Assembly (NCBI RefSeq): GCF_014171475.1
Contig: NZ_CP048817.1
Coordinates: forward strand, 4,278,001-4,342,000
Direction: 5' to 3'
Source of the DNA: Sphingomonas sp. So64.6b
Lineage (GTDB): Bacteria > Pseudomonadota > Alphaproteobacteria > Sphingomonadales > Sphingomonadaceae
DNA: 64,000 nt
Numbering within the stretch: position 1 is the first letter of the stretch; every line of letters starts with the position of its first letter. The position numbers and the translations under genes were made by a program. Below, in pieces: positions 53,447-63,156 of this stretch. Below the pieces are notes generated by a model that ran no database searches, had not been told where the DNA came from, and saw only the letters and a list, made by a program, of their open reading frames with translations.

Positions 53447-56004
53447 CCGGGAGAGTGGCCATATTTCGTTTTTCGTCGCGCGCGGCATTGCTTGCCGCCT
53501 GCGCGCTGTCCGCATTGCCCGCCACCGCCGAAGACAGGGTGCTTTACCTCAACCCCGCCGCACCGCTTGAGGCGCGTGTCGACGATCTGCTGTCCAGGCT
53601 GACGCTCGAGGAGAAGATCTCGTTGATGGCCGGCGCGACCGGCATGACCGGGCAGGCGATTCCGCGTCTCGGCATCCCCGAGATCAAGATGACCGACGGG
53701 CCGACCGGCGTGCGCTCGCCCGAGGGTCAGCCGGCGACCGTCTTCCCGGTCGGTGTGGCGATCGCCGCGACGTGGAATCCGGCACTAGCGCAACAGGTCG
53801 GCGGCGCGATCGCCGAGGAGGCGCGGGGCTATGGTGCGTCGGTGTTGCTCGCGCCGACCGTCAATATCGTGCGCACCCCGCGCTGGGGCCGCAATTTCGA
53901 GACTTATTCCGAAGACCCCTATCTCACCGGCCGCATCGCGCTTGGTTATGTGCGCGGCGTGCAGGACAATGGCGTCGGCGTTTCGATCAAGCATTTCGCC
54001 GCCAACAATCAGGAGACCAACCGCTTCTTCACCAACTCGGTGGTCGACGAGCGGACCATGCGTGAGCTTTATCTTCCCGCCTTCGAAACGGTGGTGAAGA
54101 CGCTCGATCCCTGGTCGGTGATGGCCTCCTACAACAAGCTCAACGGCACTTATGCGGGTGAGAATAGCTGGCTGCTGACCGATGTGCTGAAGAAGGAATG
54201 GGGCTTTAAGGGTTTTGTCGTGTCCGATTGGGGCGCGACGCACACCACCGCCAAGGCGATCAATGCCGGGCTCGACTTGGAGATGCCCGGTCCGCCGCAG
54301 CATTTCGGCGCAAAGCTGCTCGCCGCCGCCAAGGCGGGCGAGGTCACGCCGGCGCAGATCGACGAGACCGCGCGGCGCATGGTGCGCCTGATCGTGCGCA
54401 GCGGCGTGATCGAGGGCACCGCCGGGACAAAGGGCATGGTCGGTGGACCGGCGCATGCCGCGGTGTCGCAGCGTGCCGCCGAGGAAGCGATCGTACTCCT
54501 GAAGAATGCCGGGCTGCTCCCGCTCGATCCGTCGATCAGGACGCTGGCCGTGATCGGTCCGAACGCGGCCAAGGCGCGCATCCAGGGCGGCGGCAGTTCC
54601 GCGGTTCAGCCATTCGATGCGATCGCAGCGCCGCTCGATGCGCTGCGTGCGGCGCTGCCCGGCGTAAAGATCCTGTACGAACGCGGCGTCGATAGCGAAG
54701 ACGTGCCGCCCGCCGCCGATGCCGCATTGTTCAGCATGGATGGGAATCGCACCAGGGCCGGCCTCGCGCAAAGCTATTTTGCGGCGGCGGACCAGGCCGG
54801 CGAACCGGTCGCTTCGGATGTTGCGACGACCTTCGTCAAATATATCAGCGGCAATGTCGCCGGCCCGCAATCGGCCAATTATCTGTCGCTGCGCTGGAAA
54901 GGCCTGTTCTGGGCGCCGGTTTCGGGTCGTTACGAATTCAGTATTCGCGGTACTGGCAAGGCCATGCTCGCCTTTGACGGCAAGACCCTGATCGACAAGA
55001 CCATGCCGTCGGTGCCCGACAATCGCGATGTGATTGGCTTCCCGGTCGCGCGCCGGACCGCGACGGTCGAGTTGGAGGCGGGCAAGGGTTATCCGATCCA
55101 GCTCGATTACACGAACGGCAAGTCGCTCTACGAATCGCTCAGCTTCGGCGTGCGCGTGCCGCGCCCGTCGCTCGACGCTGCGGTTGCCGCGGCGAAGTCG
55201 GCTGACGCCGCGATCGTGATCGTCGGCTCGAACAGCCTGACCGAGGGCGAGGGCTATGACCGCGCCTCGATCGACTTGCCCGGCGATCAGGACAAGCTCG
55301 TCTCGGCGATTGCCGCCGCCAACAAGAAGACCGTGGTGGTGGTCAATGCCGGCGCGGCAATGACCATGCCGTGGAAGGACGAGGTGCCGGCGATCGTCGA
55401 TATGTGGCTCACCGGCCAGTCCGGCCCGGCCGCGCTGGCCGGTATCCTGACCGGCAAGGTCAATCCGTCGGGTCGGCTGCCGGTGACCTTTCCGGCCAGG
55501 GATGCGGACGATGTGATCAAGATGGATGCGGGCACCAGCTCTTACTCGGAAGGGTTGCTGGTCGGGTATCGCAGCTTCGATGCGCGCGGGGTGACGCCGC
55601 TCTTCGCCTTCGGCCATGGGCTGTCCTACACCAGTTTCGACTATGGCAAGGCCGTCGCACCGGCACGGATCAAGGCGGGTGCCGCGACCAAGGTCATGCT
55701 TGAGGTGCGCAACACCGGCAAGCGTGACGGCATGGAGGTGGTGCAGCTCTATGTCGCCCCGGTCGATCGCGCCGCGACCGAACCGGTCAAGCAGCTCAGG
55801 GCTTTCGCCAAGGTCGCGATCCCCGCGGGGTCACGGCAATCGGTCGTGCTGACGCTCGATCCGCGCGCCTTCGCCACCTATGACGTGGTGGCCAAGGCCT
55901 GGATGGTGCGGCCGGGCCGCTACCGGCTGATGATCGGCGCGGCGTCCGACGATATCCGTACGGTCAAGGATATCGAGGTTAGCGGGACGGCGCGGGTGCC
56001 GTGA
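53443..56004 (+). CDS. GH3 beta-glucosidase with PA14 insert
   Basis: This 853-residue secreted glycoside hydrolase has a signal peptide (to ALPATAED). The (beta/alpha)8 domain contains MTDGPTGVRSPEGQP and the nucleophile aspartate in GFVVSDWGATHTT. The alpha/beta sandwich carries LKNAGLLPLDPS and GPNAAKARIQGGGSS. A PA14-like insert lies around residues 475-570 (LRWKGLFWAPVSGRYEFSI), and a fibronectin-III-like C-terminal domain follows (VRNTGKRDGMEVVQLYV). It would remove beta-glucosyl (or related) residues exposed after rhamnose removal. It is the last gene of the operon and is followed by a hairpin-rich repeat. Confidence 0.93.
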   Translation: MTGRVAIFRFSSRAALLAACALSALPATAEDRVLYLNPAAPLEARVDDLLSRLTLEEKISLMAGATGMTGQAIPRLGIPEIKMTDGPTGVRSPEGQPATVFPVGVAIAATWNPALAQQVGGAIAEEARGYGASVLLAPTVNIVRTPRWGRNFETYSEDPYLTGRIALGYVRGVQDNGVGVSIKHFAANNQETNRFFTNSVVDERTMRELYLPAFETVVKTLDPWSVMASYNKLNGTYAGENSWLLTDVLKKEWGFKGFVVSDWGATHTTAKAINAGLDLEMPGPPQHFGAKLLAAAKAGEVTPAQIDETARRMVRLIVRSGVIEGTAGTKGMVGGPAHAAVSQRAAEEAIVLLKNAGLLPLDPSIRTLAVIGPNAAKARIQGGGSSAVQPFDAIAAPLDALRAALPGVKILYERGVDSEDVPPAADAALFSMDGNRTRAGLAQSYFAAADQAGEPVASDVATTFVKYISGNVAGPQSANYLSLRWKGLFWAPVSGRYEFSIRGTGKAMLAFDGKTLIDKTMPSVPDNRDVIGFPVARRTATVELEAGKGYPIQLDYTNGKSLYESLSFGVRVPRPSLDAAVAAAKSADAAIVIVGSNSLTEGEGYDRASIDLPGDQDKLVSAIAAANKKTVVVVNAGAAMTMPWKDEVPAIVDMWLTGQSGPAALAGILTGKVNPSGRLPVTFPARDADDVIKMDAGTSSYSEGLLVGYRSFDARGVTPLFAFGHGLSYTSFDYGKAVAPARIKAGAATKVMLEVRNTGKRDGMEVVQLYVAPVDRAATEPVKQLRAFAKVAIPAGSRQSVVLTLDPRAFATYDVVAKAWMVRPGRYRLMIGAASDDIRTVKDIEVSGTARVP

Positions 56005-56015
56005 TCAGCCACTTT

Positions 56016-56147
56016 CCCTCTCCCCTTGTGGGAGAGGGAGGGAGCCGCGAAGCGGCGGAAGGGTGAGGGGACTTCGGCCGATGCCCCGCACACCACTCCC
56101 CCTCATCCGGGCCTTCGGGCCACCGTCTCCCACAGGGGAGAAGGAAG
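56016..56147. repeat. structured intergenic repeat with terminator-like hairpins
   Basis: Several hairpins lie in series: CCCTCTCCC...GGGAGAGGG, GCCGCgaaGCGGC, GGGCCttcGGGCC and TCTCCC-acag-GGGAGA. It is related in style to the element at 35967-36112. It separates the converging GH3 and DeoR genes and may end transcription in both directions. Confidence 0.65.
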
Positions 56148-56152
56148 GTTAC

Positions 56153-56956
56153 TCAGCGCGTCGGTGCAACCACCAGCTTGATCCCGGCTTTTTCGATCAT
56201 TGCCGCGTCGCGGTCGGTGATGCCGTCGTCGGTGATGACGATGTCGAGCTCGTCGGTGGTGCACACGACATGGCCGGCAGGCGCGCCGAACTTGCTGCTG
56301 TCGACCAGCACGATGACTTCATCGGCGCGGTCGAGCAAGCGCCTCTCGGCATGGACCAGCAAGACATCGGTCTGCATCAGCCCGTGCCGCCCGATCGACG
56401 CGGCACCCATGAACAGCTTCGATGCGCGGTAACGGCTCATGCCGTCATCGTCGAACGGCGGCAGCAGGATATTCTGTTCGCGGAACAAGGTGCCGGCGGG
56501 CATCGAGATGTGCGTCCCGGGCTGGCCGATCAGCGCGCTGACGATGTGCAGCGAGTTGGTCAGGACATGCAGCTCGAGCGGGGCGAGCAGCGGGCACATC
56601 TGCAACGTGGTCGACCCGCCATCGATGATCACTGTTTCGCCCGCGCCGCACAGGGCCGCGGCGGCGCGGCCGATCGCTTCCTTGGCGGCGCGGTTGCGCT
56701 CGACATTCTCGTGGAACGGCACGCCGCGCAGATGGCCGTCATTGGCGCCCGCGCTACCGCCAGGCGCATCCGGCGCGTCGACCAGCCGCGCGCCACCGCG
56801 CACCCGGACGATCTTGCCGCTGCTCTCCAGCCGGTCGAGGTCACGGCGCAAGGTCGCGCCCGATGCGTCAAGGGTGCGATCCAGTTCCTGGAACGACACG
56901 AATCCCCGTTCGCGCATCAGTTCCAGGATCAGTCGGTCGCGATCTTCTGCGTGCAT
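56153..56956 (-). CDS. DeoR/GlpR-family regulator of rhamnose genes
   Basis: This 267-residue regulator has an N-terminal winged HTH (DRDRLILELMRERGFVSFQE, SGATLRRDLDRLESSGKIV, RVRGGARL). A DeoR sugar-phosphate-sensing domain follows (IGRAAAALCGAGETVIIDGG, LTNSLHIV, DEVIVLVDSSKFG). In rhizobial rhamnose loci a DeoR protein represses the catabolic genes, and the same is likely here. It is the last gene of the rhaD-rhaI-regulator operon, 68 bases after rhaI, and converges on the glycosidase operon. The candidate operators are the AATGATC words at 60556 and upstream of the TonB receptor. Confidence 0.88.
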   Translation of the reverse strand: MHAEDRDRLILELMRERGFVSFQELDRTLDASGATLRRDLDRLESSGKIVRVRGGARLVDAPDAPGGSAGANDGHLRGVPFHENVERNRAAKEAIGRAAAALCGAGETVIIDGGSTTLQMCPLLAPLELHVLTNSLHIVSALIGQPGTHISMPAGTLFREQNILLPPFDDDGMSRYRASKLFMGAASIGRHGLMQTDVLLVHAERRLLDRADEVIVLVDSSKFGAPAGHVVCTTDELDIVITDDGITDRDAAMIEKAGIKLVVAPTR

Positions 56957-57024
56957 TAAAGGGCCTTTAAGGATCCCGTCAGCGTATCACGCCTGATCCG
57001 CGCGGATGCAAGCATATCCGATCA

Positions 57025-58320
57025 TCAGACGATGCCGGCGCCAAGGCCCACGGTGTCGCGCTCCTGCGCCTTGCGCTCGCGCCAGCCGAGCGTGCGGTAC
57101 AGCGCGAGCGGATCGATTGCCCCGCCCGCCTCTGCCCGTGCCATGGCAACGATCGGCGCCACATCGGTATCATAGGCGCGGCGCAGAGCGCGAAAGGCGA
57201 TGATCGCGTCGTTCGACTCCTGCGCGGCGCGCAACGCCTCGCGGTCGACCAGCAACGCCTTGGCGAAGGATCCGACGATCGCGTCGGCCGAACAAAGCAT
57301 GCTCTCGATCGGGTCGGTCACATTGTGCGACTGGTCGATCATATAAGCCGGGTCGAAGCCGGTGCGCGGTTCGAGCGCCGCTTCGACCAGTTCATTGAAG
57401 ATCAGGAACAGCTGGTGCGGGTTGATCGCGCCGGCGTCGAGATCGTCATCGCCATATTTGCTGTCGTTGAAGTGGAAGCCGCCGAGCTTGCCCGCCTTGT
57501 GCAGCCGCGCGACGATCTGTTCGATATTCACATTGGGCGCATGATGGCCGAGGTCGATCAGGCACATCGCCTTGGGACCCAGTTCCTGCGCCGCCATCAT
57601 CGACGATCCCCAGTCGGAAATGACCGTCGAGTAGAAGGCGGGTTCGAACAATTTATGTTCGAGCAGCATGCGCCAGTCGCCGGGCAGCGCGGCATAGACC
57701 TGCGCCGCCGCATCGAGATAGCGGTCGAGCGAACGGCCGAGATGCTGCTGGCCGGGGAAGTTGGTGCCGTCGCCAACCCACACGGTCAGCGCGCGCGAGC
57801 CAAGCTGGCGGCCAATCTCGATACATTCGATATTATGGTCGATCGCCTGGGCGCGGACATCGGCATCGGTCGATGACAGGCTGCCGCTGCGATAGCTGTG
57901 CGCCTGGCCGGGCTGATCCTGAAACGTGTTCGAATTGACCGCGTCGAAGCCGAGACCAAGGCTCGCCGCCTCTTCGCGCAAGGCGGCATAATCGCTGACC
58001 TTGTCCCATGGGAAATGCGGGCTGACGCGCGGCGTGACCTGGCCGAGCTGCTGGATCAGGCCGCAATCCTCGAGCTTCTCATGGATGTTGGTCGGCTCGC
58101 CCGGAATGGGGAATTTGGCGAAGCGCGTGCCGCCGCGCCCGGCGCCCCAGCTCGGCACCGCGACGCTGAAACCGGCAACCGCCGTCTTAACCAGCGCGAT
58201 GTCCACGCCGCGCCGCGCCAACTGGCGGTCGAGCGCGGCATAATCCTCCGCCAGCGCATCGATGCGCTCGGCATTGTGGCTGCCGATCTGGTCGAGCGTC
58301 AGCGCAGGGCCGTTCGCCAT
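57025..58320 (-). CDS. rhaI: L-rhamnose isomerase (RhaI type)
   Basis: This 431-residue TIM-barrel, divalent-metal isomerase converts L-rhamnose to L-rhamnulose. Its length and motifs (VAVPSWGAGRGGTRFAKFPI, RMLLEHKLFEPAFYSTVISD, CLIDLGHHAPNVNIEQIVAR, GGFHFNDSKYGDDDLDAG) match the Pseudomonas/rhizobial RhaI group rather than E. coli RhaA. The metal ligands are the Glu, Asp and His residues in those segments. GAGGGAGACCAAGG precedes the ATG. It follows rhaD by 27 bases in the same operon. Confidence 0.93.
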   Translation of the reverse strand: MANGPALTLDQIGSHNAERIDALAEDYAALDRQLARRGVDIALVKTAVAGFSVAVPSWGAGRGGTRFAKFPIPGEPTNIHEKLEDCGLIQQLGQVTPRVSPHFPWDKVSDYAALREEAASLGLGFDAVNSNTFQDQPGQAHSYRSGSLSSTDADVRAQAIDHNIECIEIGRQLGSRALTVWVGDGTNFPGQQHLGRSLDRYLDAAAQVYAALPGDWRMLLEHKLFEPAFYSTVISDWGSSMMAAQELGPKAMCLIDLGHHAPNVNIEQIVARLHKAGKLGGFHFNDSKYGDDDLDAGAINPHQLFLIFNELVEAALEPRTGFDPAYMIDQSHNVTDPIESMLCSADAIVGSFAKALLVDREALRAAQESNDAIIAFRALRRAYDTDVAPIVAMARAEAGGAIDPLALYRTLGWRERKAQERDTVGLGAGIV

Positions 58321-58347
58321 CCTTGGTCTCCCTCAATTATCAATCTT

Positions 58348-60480
58348 TTAGCGCGGAAAGGCCTGCGCATTGCCGGCATCCACATTAAGCAGATTACCGG
58401 TTGATTTCGCCGATGTCGCGGATGCGAAAAAGGCCACGGCTTCCGCGACATCGGCCGGCAACACGTCACGCTTGAGCATCGAGCGGTTGCGGTAATGCGC
58501 CTCCAGCTCTTCGCCCGAATCGATGCCGTGCGCATCGGCGCGTTCCTGGCGCCAGTCGCCGTCCCAGATGCGCGATCCCTTGATCACCGCATCGGGATTG
58601 ACCGTGTTGACGCGGATGCCGTGCGGCGCGCCTTCCAATGCGAGACAACGCGCGAGATGCAGCGCCGCCGCTTTGGCCGAGGCATAGGCCGAAGCGTTGG
58701 TCGCCGGCGCGATGCCGTTCTTCGACCCGATGAATACGATCGACCCGCCGCCTGCTGCGCGCAGCAGCGGGAAGGCCTCGCGCGAGGTCAGGAAATAACC
58801 TTGCGCCAGCACATCGTAGTTGCGGCGCCAGATCTCGACGCTGGTATCCTCGAGCGAGGCGGCGGACGCGATGCCGGCATTGACCACCACTATGTCGAGC
58901 CCGCCGAATTCGCGCGCGCAATCGGCAAAGGCGGCCGCGATCTGCGTCTCGTCGGTCACGTCGCACAACGAGGAGCGGACGCGGTCGGTATCGAATTTGC
59001 GCTCGAGCGTCTCGCGCGCGCCGGCCAGAGTCTCGGCATCGCGGTCGAGCAGCATCACGCAGGCGCCGTCGGCAAGCAGCCGTTCCGCGCTGGCGATACC
59101 GATGCCGCCCGCCCCGCCGGTGACCAGCGCGATCTTGCCTGCCAGCGACTTGGGCTTGGGCATGCGCTGCAGCTTGGCTTCCTCGAGCAGCCAATATTCG
59201 ATGTCATAGGCTTCCTGCTCGGGCAGGCCGAGATAACCGCCGATCGCCTCCGCGCCGCGCATCACGTTGATCGCATTGCCGTAGAATTCGCCCGCCAGCC
59301 GCGCGGTGGTCTTGTCGGCGGCGAAGGTGATGCGGCCGATGCCGGGGATCAGCACGACCACCGGATTGGGGTCGCGCATCGCCGGGTCGCCGGGATGGAC
59401 GCAGCGCTGATAATAAGCGGCATAGCCGTCGCGATACGCGCCGAGCTGCGCCGAGAGATAGGCATCGTCGTCGAGCTGCGCGGGGTCGAGCACGAGCGGC
59501 GCGATCTTGGTGCGCAGGAAGTGATCGGGGCAGGAAGTGCCGATCGCCGCGAGCCGTGCGAAATCGGCGGAGCTGGCGAATTGCAGCGAGCCGGCATCGT
59601 CGGAAAAATGCCCAACTTTAGACTGGTTGCCGGTCATCAGCCCGCGCAGCCGCGGCATTAGTTGCGTGGCGGCCGCTTTGCGCTCGGCTGCGGTGCGCGG
59701 CGGTACGATCTCGCCGCCAAAGTCCGGGCGCAGCGCGAGCTTGGTGTTGAGATAGGCCGCGGCGTCGGCAATCAGACCGATGGTGCGATCGTAACAGGCG
59801 CGCGACGTGTCGGCCCAGCAGATCAGCCCGTGCCCGGCGAGTACCACGCCGATGCAGCCGGGATTGGCCGCGACATGATCGCGCAAGCGCAGGCCGAGGT
59901 CGAAACCGGGCCGTTTCCAGCCGAGCCAGCCGACGGCGCCACCCCAGATATCCTGCACCGCGGCTTCGCCGTCCTGCGCCGCGGCCAGTGCGATGACCGA
60001 ATCGGGATGGACATGATCGACATGCGCAAAGGGCAGGAAAGCGTGGAGCGGCGTGTCGATCGACGCCGCGCGCGGATTGAGATTGAAGGTGCAGTGCGGC
60101 AGGTAACCGACCATCTCGTCTTCATGCTCGACCCCGCGATAAAGGCGTTGGAGCCCGATCAGCCTGTCGAGATAAAGCGTCGAAAAACCGTTCAGCTTCA
60201 TCGAGCCGATATCGCCGCCCGATCCCTTGACCCACAGCACTTTCACCGTCTCGCCGGTCAGCGGGTCGGTCTCGCCCAGCTTGGCGGAGGTGTTGCCGCC
60301 GCCGAAATTGGTGATGGTCAGGTCGCTGCCGAGCAGATTGGAGCGATAGAGCAGCAAATGCTCGGCCGACAGCTCGGCTGCGGTCGCTTCCGACCAGAGA
60401 TTGGCCGGCACCGCGAATGCCAGGTTTTTCTGGCCGGACTGGAGTGGCCCATCCGGGAGTGGCGCCGTACGATCGGCCAT
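58348..60480 (-). CDS. rhaD: bifunctional rhamnulose-1-phosphate aldolase / short-chain dehydrogenase
   Basis: This 710-residue fusion has an N-terminal class II aldolase domain (about 20-400: NLLGSDLTITNFGGGNTSAK, HPDSVIALAAAQ, VVLAGHGLICWA). The C-terminal short-chain dehydrogenase (about 445-705) has the nucleotide motif LVTGGAGGIGIASAERL and the active-site YASAKAAALHLAR. The aldolase half splits L-rhamnulose 1-phosphate into DHAP and L-lactaldehyde; the dehydrogenase half probably oxidises lactaldehyde to lactate. ATG at 60480 is chosen; an upstream ATG at 60540 would invade the promoter region shared with rhaK. It is the first gene of the minus-strand operon. Confidence 0.93.
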   Translation of the reverse strand: MADRTAPLPDGPLQSGQKNLAFAVPANLWSEATAAELSAEHLLLYRSNLLGSDLTITNFGGGNTSAKLGETDPLTGETVKVLWVKGSGGDIGSMKLNGFSTLYLDRLIGLQRLYRGVEHEDEMVGYLPHCTFNLNPRAASIDTPLHAFLPFAHVDHVHPDSVIALAAAQDGEAAVQDIWGGAVGWLGWKRPGFDLGLRLRDHVAANPGCIGVVLAGHGLICWADTSRACYDRTIGLIADAAAYLNTKLALRPDFGGEIVPPRTAAERKAAATQLMPRLRGLMTGNQSKVGHFSDDAGSLQFASSADFARLAAIGTSCPDHFLRTKIAPLVLDPAQLDDDAYLSAQLGAYRDGYAAYYQRCVHPGDPAMRDPNPVVVLIPGIGRITFAADKTTARLAGEFYGNAINVMRGAEAIGGYLGLPEQEAYDIEYWLLEEAKLQRMPKPKSLAGKIALVTGGAGGIGIASAERLLADGACVMLLDRDAETLAGARETLERKFDTDRVRSSLCDVTDETQIAAAFADCAREFGGLDIVVVNAGIASAASLEDTSVEIWRRNYDVLAQGYFLTSREAFPLLRAAGGGSIVFIGSKNGIAPATNASAYASAKAAALHLARCLALEGAPHGIRVNTVNPDAVIKGSRIWDGDWRQERADAHGIDSGEELEAHYRNRSMLKRDVLPADVAEAVAFFASATSAKSTGNLLNVDAGNAQAFPR

Positions 60481-60540
60481 CGGTCGAATCCCCTCATTCT
60501 CGTTTGACGGCGTTCTACAACAGGCTATGGTCGTAAACAA

Positions 60541-60592
60541 TCACGTTCGATAAAAAATGATCAGATTTAATCTAGGGCGGGGGTAAATAGCG
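60541..60592. promoter_or_regulatory. rhaD/rhaK divergent promoter region with GlpR-like operator candidate
   Basis: The 112-base space between rhaD (60480) and rhaK (60593) contains CACGTTCGATAAAAAATGATCA. Its arms, GTTCGATA and AATGATC, recall DeoR/GlpR operators (the E. coli GlpR site is TGTTCGATAACGAACA-like). AATGATC also recurs upstream of the rhamnoside TonB receptor. A GGGCGGGGG ribosome site precedes rhaK. Confidence 0.45.
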
Positions 60593-62002
60593 GTGCTGAC
60601 GGTGGTGCTCGATGTCGGAAAGACGATGTCAAAGCTCACTTTGTGGGACGGTGGGACGCTGCTTGAACGGCGCACGCGCGCCAATGAGATCGTTGCCGGA
60701 CCGCATTATACCGCGCTTGATTCGGACGGAATCGAGGCTTGGATGGTGACGGTGCTGCGTGATTTCGCAGCGTTCGGTCGAATCTGCGCGATCGTGCCGG
60801 TGGCGCATGGTGCGGCGATCGCGGTGTTGCGCGACGGGCGGCTAGCGGTGCCGCCGATCGATTATGAGCAGAACTTGCCTGCCGAGCGCCGCGCGCTTTA
60901 TGATGCGGGCCGCGATCCCTTTGCTGCAACCGGATCGCCGCCGCTGCCGGCGGGGCTCAATATCGGCGCACAGCTTGACCTGCTTGACGACCTTTATCCC
61001 GCGCTGCTGACGCGGGGTGCGACGATCCTGCCCTGGGCGCAATATTGGGCGTGGCTGTTGTCGGGCGTGCCTGTGTCGGAAGTGACCAGCCTTGGCTGCC
61101 ATAGCGACCTGTGGCGTCCGGCGGACGAACGGCCGTCGCAGCTGGCCGAGCGGCGCGGCTGGGCGGCGTTGTTCGCCCCGATCGCGCGTGCCGGCGATGT
61201 CGTTGGTGCCATTTCTCCCGCCATGGCGGCGCGGACCGGGCTGCCGGGGGATGTCCGTATCCATGCCGGGCTGCATGATTCGAACGCGGCGCTGCATGCC
61301 GCACGTGCCTTTGCCGAGATTGGCGACCATGAGGCGACGATCCTGTCGACCGGCACCTGGTTCGTGGCGATGCGATCGCCGGGCGCTGAAGCGGTGGTCG
61401 ATATCGCCGACCTGCCCGAGGCGCGGGATTGCCTGGTCAATGTCGATGTGCGCGGGCGCATGGTGCCGTCGTCGCGCTTCATGGGCGGGCGAGAGATCGA
61501 ATTGCTCAGCGGCATCGACACGCGCCGGGTCGATATCAAGCCCGACCAGCCCGCGCTGGTCGCGGCGGTACAGGATGTGGTCGCGGCCGGCGCAATGGCG
61601 CTGCCGTCGATGATGCCGGGGGTGGGCCCCTTTCCTGCCGGTGAGGGCGACTGGATCGCCGAGCCCGACGATCCCTATGCGGTGCGCGCGGCCGCGTGCC
61701 TTTATGCGGCATTGGTCGCCGATGCCGCGCTTGACCTGATCGGGTCGCGCGATCGGCTGCTGATCGAGGGACGGTTCGCCGAGGCACAGGTGTTCGTGCG
61801 TGCGCTGGCCTCGCTGCGCCCCGATACCGCGGTCTATACCGGTGCGGCACATAACGATGTCTCGTATGGTGCGCTTCGCCTGGTCGATGCGACGCTGGCG
61901 CCGCCATCGGCGCTCGATCGGGTGATGCCGCTCGAGGTCGATCTGACCGGCTATCGCGACCTGTGGCGCAAACGCATCGCCGGCCTGGCGGTAGCCGCAT
62001 GA
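60593..62002 (+). CDS. rhaK: rhamnulokinase (FGGY family)
   Basis: This 469-residue sugar kinase phosphorylates L-rhamnulose at O-1 with ATP. The N-terminal [20 protein letters not shown] is the first phosphate-binding motif, [13 protein letters not shown] and [16 protein letters not shown] form the hinge/nucleotide region, and [20 protein letters not shown] is the C-terminal helix. The sequence is closer to the rhizobial RhaK group than to E. coli RhaB. The start is GTG at 60593. It is divergent from rhaD, and its stop overlaps the lldD start (ATGA). Confidence 0.9.
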   Translation: MLTVVLDVGKTMSKLTLWDGGTLLERRTRANEIVAGPHYTALDSDGIEAWMVTVLRDFAAFGRICAIVPVAHGAAIAVLRDGRLAVPPIDYEQNLPAERRALYDAGRDPFAATGSPPLPAGLNIGAQLDLLDDLYPALLTRGATILPWAQYWAWLLSGVPVSEVTSLGCHSDLWRPADERPSQLAERRGWAALFAPIARAGDVVGAISPAMAARTGLPGDVRIHAGLHDSNAALHAARAFAEIGDHEATILSTGTWFVAMRSPGAEAVVDIADLPEARDCLVNVDVRGRMVPSSRFMGGREIELLSGIDTRRVDIKPDQPALVAAVQDVVAAGAMALPSMMPGVGPFPAGEGDWIAEPDDPYAVRAAACLYAALVADAALDLIGSRDRLLIEGRFAEAQVFVRALASLRPDTAVYTGAAHNDVSYGALRLVDATLAPPSALDRVMPLEVDLTGYRDLWRKRIAGLAVAA

Positions 62003-63144
62003 AGGCGGCGAACATCCTCGACTATCGCGCGCTGGCCAAGGCGCGACTGCCGCGATTCCTGTTCGATTATATCGATGGCGGCTCCTATGCAGAGACCACG
62101 CTGCGCCGCAATGTCGCCGATCTCGAATCCGTCGCGTTGCGTCAGCGCGTGTTACGGGATGTCGGTTCGATCGATCTGTCGACCAATTTGTTCGGAGCGC
62201 GTCAGGCGCTGCCGGTGGCGCTTGGCCCGATCGGGCTGGCGGGCATGAATGCGCGGCGCGGCGAGGCTCAGGCGGCGCGTGCCGCCGCTAAGGCGGGCAT
62301 TCCCTTCACCTTGTCGACCGTGTCGGTGTGCACCGTGGCCGAAGTCGCAGCGGCGAGCCCGGCGCCCTTCTGGTTCCAACTCTATATGATCCGCGACCGC
62401 GGCTTCATGCGCGAACTGCTGGCCGTGGCGCGCGACGCTGGATGCTCCGCTTTGGTGTTCACCGTCGACATGCCGGTGCCGGGCAGCCGCTATGGCGATC
62501 TGCGCTCGGGGCTGGCCGGCGCGCCTGGCTTGCGCGGCGGACTGCGGCGGTTCGGACAGGCGGCGCTGCATCCGCGCTGGGCGTGGGATGTCGGCGTGCG
62601 TGGGCGGCCGCACGGGCTTGGCAATGTCGCTTCGGTGCTCGCGGGCAAGACGGGGCTGGAGGATTTCTTCGCCTGGATGCGGGCGAATTTCGATCCGACC
62701 GTGACCTGGCGCGACCTGGACTTCATTCGTGCCGAATGGTCGGGACCACTGATCATCAAGGGGCCGCTCGATGTCGAAGACGCGCGCGAAGCGGCGACGC
62801 TCGGTGCGGACGGAATCGTCGTGTCGAACCATGGTGGACGACAGCTCGACGGCGTGCCGTCGACCGCGCGCGCCTTGCCGGCGATCGCGGCGGCGGTCGG
62901 CGACCGGCTCACCGTGCTGGCCGATGGCGGCGTCCGTTCGGGGCTCGATGTGGTGCGCATGCTCGCGCTCGGCGCGCGCGGCGTGCTGCTCGGCCGCGCT
63001 TGGGCCTATGCGCTGGCCGGTGGCGGCGAGCGCGGCGTCGCGCATGTGCTGGAACTGATTGCCGCCGAGATGCGCGTGGCGATGGCGCTGACCGGGGTGA
63101 CCGACGTGACGGCGATCACGTCCGACATTCTCGTAAAAGACTGA
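61999..63144 (+). CDS. lldD: FMN-dependent L-lactate dehydrogenase
   Basis: This 381-residue alpha-hydroxy-acid oxidase has the N-terminal [20 protein letters not shown], the flavin site [13 protein letters not shown] and [12 protein letters not shown], the lysine strand [14 protein letters not shown] and the active-site [14 protein letters not shown] with catalytic His. It oxidises L-lactate to pyruvate and feeds electrons to the respiratory chain. Inside a rhamnose operon this disposes of the lactate made from L-lactaldehyde. It overlaps rhaK by four bases and is followed by rhaT within 12 bases. Confidence 0.93.
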   Translation: MKAANILDYRALAKARLPRFLFDYIDGGSYAETTLRRNVADLESVALRQRVLRDVGSIDLSTNLFGARQALPVALGPIGLAGMNARRGEAQAARAAAKAGIPFTLSTVSVCTVAEVAAASPAPFWFQLYMIRDRGFMRELLAVARDAGCSALVFTVDMPVPGSRYGDLRSGLAGAPGLRGGLRRFGQAALHPRWAWDVGVRGRPHGLGNVASVLAGKTGLEDFFAWMRANFDPTVTWRDLDFIRAEWSGPLIIKGPLDVEDAREAATLGADGIVVSNHGGRQLDGVPSTARALPAIAAAVGDRLTVLADGGVRSGLDVVRMLALGARGVLLGRAWAYALAGGGERGVAHVLELIAAEMRVAMALTGVTDVTAITSDILVKD

Positions 63145-63156
63145 ACGGAGGGGATG

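Noticed and set aside
53785..55617. 610-codon minus frame inside the GH3 gene
   Set aside because: It is a shadow of the GH3 reading frame caused by high third-position GC.
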